From contig JABMPO010000277.1 in NCBI GenBank assembly GCA_013203015.1, positions 1 to 7,634 on the forward strand: 7,634 bases of DNA, written 5' to 3'. Positions 6,830-7,634 of this stretch are shown here, piece after piece (positions within the stretch are counted from its first letter, which is position 1; every line of letters begins with the position of its first letter). The position numbers and the translations under genes are program-made. Below the pieces are notes generated by a model, which saw only the letters and a program-made list of their open reading frames with translations, was not told the origin of the DNA and made no database searches. Source of the stretch: Fidelibacterota bacterium (GTDB lineage Bacteria > Fidelibacterota > Marinisomatia > Marinisomatales > TCS56).

Positions 6830-7383
6830 TGGTTAGAAAAATCTTGATTGCTATTTTTGCCGGCAGTTTGATCAGTTGCGGTTTTTACTCCCTGGCAGGT
6901 TCAATACCGCCTCATATTAACAGCATTGCCATCCCTCTCGTAGAAAACCAGACGGCAGAATTCGGGATGGCTGAATCAGTTACCGATAATTTATTAGCTA
7001 GTTTTACCGAAGAAAATATCTTGCGGCTGGCTGATGAAAATGTAGCCGATTCGATTTTGCGTGGTTCCATTATCAGAGTAGATGATAGAGCCCAGACATT
7101 TACCGGCAATGAAGTCGTCACCGAGTACCGATTGACAATCCAATTGGATTTGGAGTGGTACGATGTGAAAAATGATGTGGCCTTATTGCACAAGAATTAT
7201 AGCGGCTGGGGCGCTTATGGTCTCAGCGGGGATATCAGTAGTGATGGTATTGATAATGATGGCGACGGGGTACTCGATGCAGACGATGATGATGAGTTTG
7301 GTGAACCGCGAAGTTATGCAACCCGCATCGCAATTGAGAAAATCGCTGACGAAATACTCAACGATATTATGACTACCTGGTAG
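6829..7383 (+). CDS. LptE-like outer-membrane lipoprotein (LPS assembly family) with acidic calcium-loop-like insert
   Basis: The 184 residues begin with a lipoprotein signal: basic MVRK, a hydrophobic stretch, and lipobox LISC with Cys17 as the lipidated residue. Next comes GFYSLAGSIPPHINSIAIPLVENQT, the pattern seen at the start of the LptE/RlpB family: Cys-Gly-x-Tyr, then a strand 'I-x-x-I-x-I-P-x-x-x-N-x-T'. An alternating strand region (GSIIRVDDRAQTF, TEYRLTIQLDLEW) and a C-terminal helix (IAIEKIADEILNDI) follow, as expected for LptE. LptE plugs the LptD barrel that inserts LPS in the outer membrane. Residues 139-156 are an acidic D-x-D-x-D-G-rich stretch not typical of LptE (see separate entry). 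The gene follows the sigma-54 activator directly, an arrangement I recall from Bacteroidota. The assignment rests on pattern recognition; another envelope lipoprotein of similar fold is possible. Confidence 0.75.
   Translation: MVRKILIAIFAGSLISCGFYSLAGSIPPHINSIAIPLVENQTAEFGMAESVTDNLLASFTEENILRLADENVADSILRGSIIRVDDRAQTFTGNEVVTEYRLTIQLDLEWYDVKNDVALLHKNYSGWGAYGLSGDISSDGIDNDGDGVLDADDDDEFGEPRSYATRIAIEKIADEILNDIMTTW
7243..7296 (+). other. Acidic calcium-loop-like segment within the LptE-like protein
   Basis: Residues 139-156 read DGIDNDGDGVLDADDDDE. The spacing of Asp, Asn and Gly resembles thrombospondin type-3 or EF-hand-like calcium-binding loops (D-x-D-G-D-G-x-x-D-x-D). It sits between the predicted sheet and the C-terminal helix. 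Calcium binding is inference; a plain acidic loop is the alternative. Confidence 0.5.
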
Positions 7384-7427
7384 ATTCATTTTAATAATAG
7401 TGAGGAACTCGTGAAAAATCCTGCATT

Positions 7428-7573
7428 TGTCATTCTGAGTGAGCTTACAGTCCCGTACCGAAGGTCGGGATGTAACGACCGAAAAATCTCAGCCGTTGAA
7501 TCGGTGTAAATCAATGTATTGTGCACATTACAGTTGTTTGGGATTCTTCATTCGTGCCTTATTCAGAATGACA
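7428..7573. repeat. MITE-like inverted-repeat element, copy 2 (146 bp, no coding)
   Basis: Terminal arms tgtcattctga (7428-7438) and tcagaatgaca (7563-7573) are exact reverse complements over 11 bp. Inner arms gaaaaatc (7481-7488) and gattcttc (7542-7549) pair at 7 of 8 positions. A side hairpin with arms tcccg (7451-7455) and cggga (7466-7470) lies near the left arm and has a further acc/ggt stem inside. The element has the same order of parts as copy 1 at 2316-2465 but the opposite orientation. It starts 44 bases after the lptE-like stop and lies between that gene and the probable next one. Confidence 0.65.
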
Positions 7574-7623
7574 TAATGTTGTTTTAAATACAATTTACGA
7601 GTTTATCAATAGTAAATTTCAAA

Positions 7624-7628
7624 CGGAG
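7624..7628 (+). promoter_or_regulatory. Ribosome binding site of a gene starting just outside the window
   Basis: CGGAG followed by six bases (ataacg) reaches the right edge, so a start codon at the first base outside would have normal spacing. In Bacteroidota the gene near this position is often secG, but nothing here identifies the product. Confidence 0.5.
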
Positions 7629-7634
7629 ATAACG

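Noticed and set aside
7579..7607. Sigma-70-like promoter before the next gene (ttgttt, 17 bases, tttatc)
   Set aside because: Both boxes match poorly in an AT-rich stretch where such matches are expected by chance.

Overview
The window carries six protein-coding genes, all on the + strand, from a Gram-negative-type (two-membrane) bacterium. The lipoprotein resembling LptE points to an outer membrane. The UvrB sequence style (TATPADRELE motif, GVVVEQVIRPTGLLDP stretch) and the order 'sigma-54 activator then lptE' recall the Bacteroidota/FCB superphylum and its uncultured relatives such as Marinimicrobia, KSB1 or Calditrichota. That placement is inference from remembered sequences, not a search. 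Base composition is moderate and looks even across the genes.

Region 1 (1-2059) holds the 3' part of ftsY (signal recognition particle receptor GTPase), cut by the left edge, followed 16 bp later by a complete rimO (radical-SAM methylthiotransferase for ribosomal protein S12). Region 2 (2060-2629) is a 570-bp gap without a supportable gene. It is packed with palindromes: a perfect 12-bp hairpin, two smaller hairpins, a REP-like chain of mutually complementary arms, and a MITE-like inverted-repeat element of about 150 bp. A weak candidate sigma-54 (-24/-12) site sits just before uvrB.

Region 3 (2630-7383) looks like one operon of four tightly packed genes. uvrB (excision repair) overlaps galE (UDP-glucose 4-epimerase) by 4 bp. 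After 34 bp comes a sigma-54-dependent activator with no sensory domain, and its stop codon overlaps the start of an LptE-like lipoprotein gene by one base. Two of the four (galE, lptE-like) concern the cell envelope: sugar nucleotides for polysaccharide or LPS, and delivery of LPS to the outer membrane. The activator between them may control its own operon, but this is inference.

Region 4 (7384-7634) contains a second element of the same MITE-like family, in the opposite orientation, and ends with a Shine-Dalgarno-like sequence six bases before the edge, so another gene probably starts right outside. The genes are mostly conserved housekeeping types. The least ordinary points are the acidic, calcium-loop-like insert in the LptE-like protein, the one-domain GAYTGA activator beside it, and the paired palindromic elements. 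I see no clear undescribed defence or mobile system.
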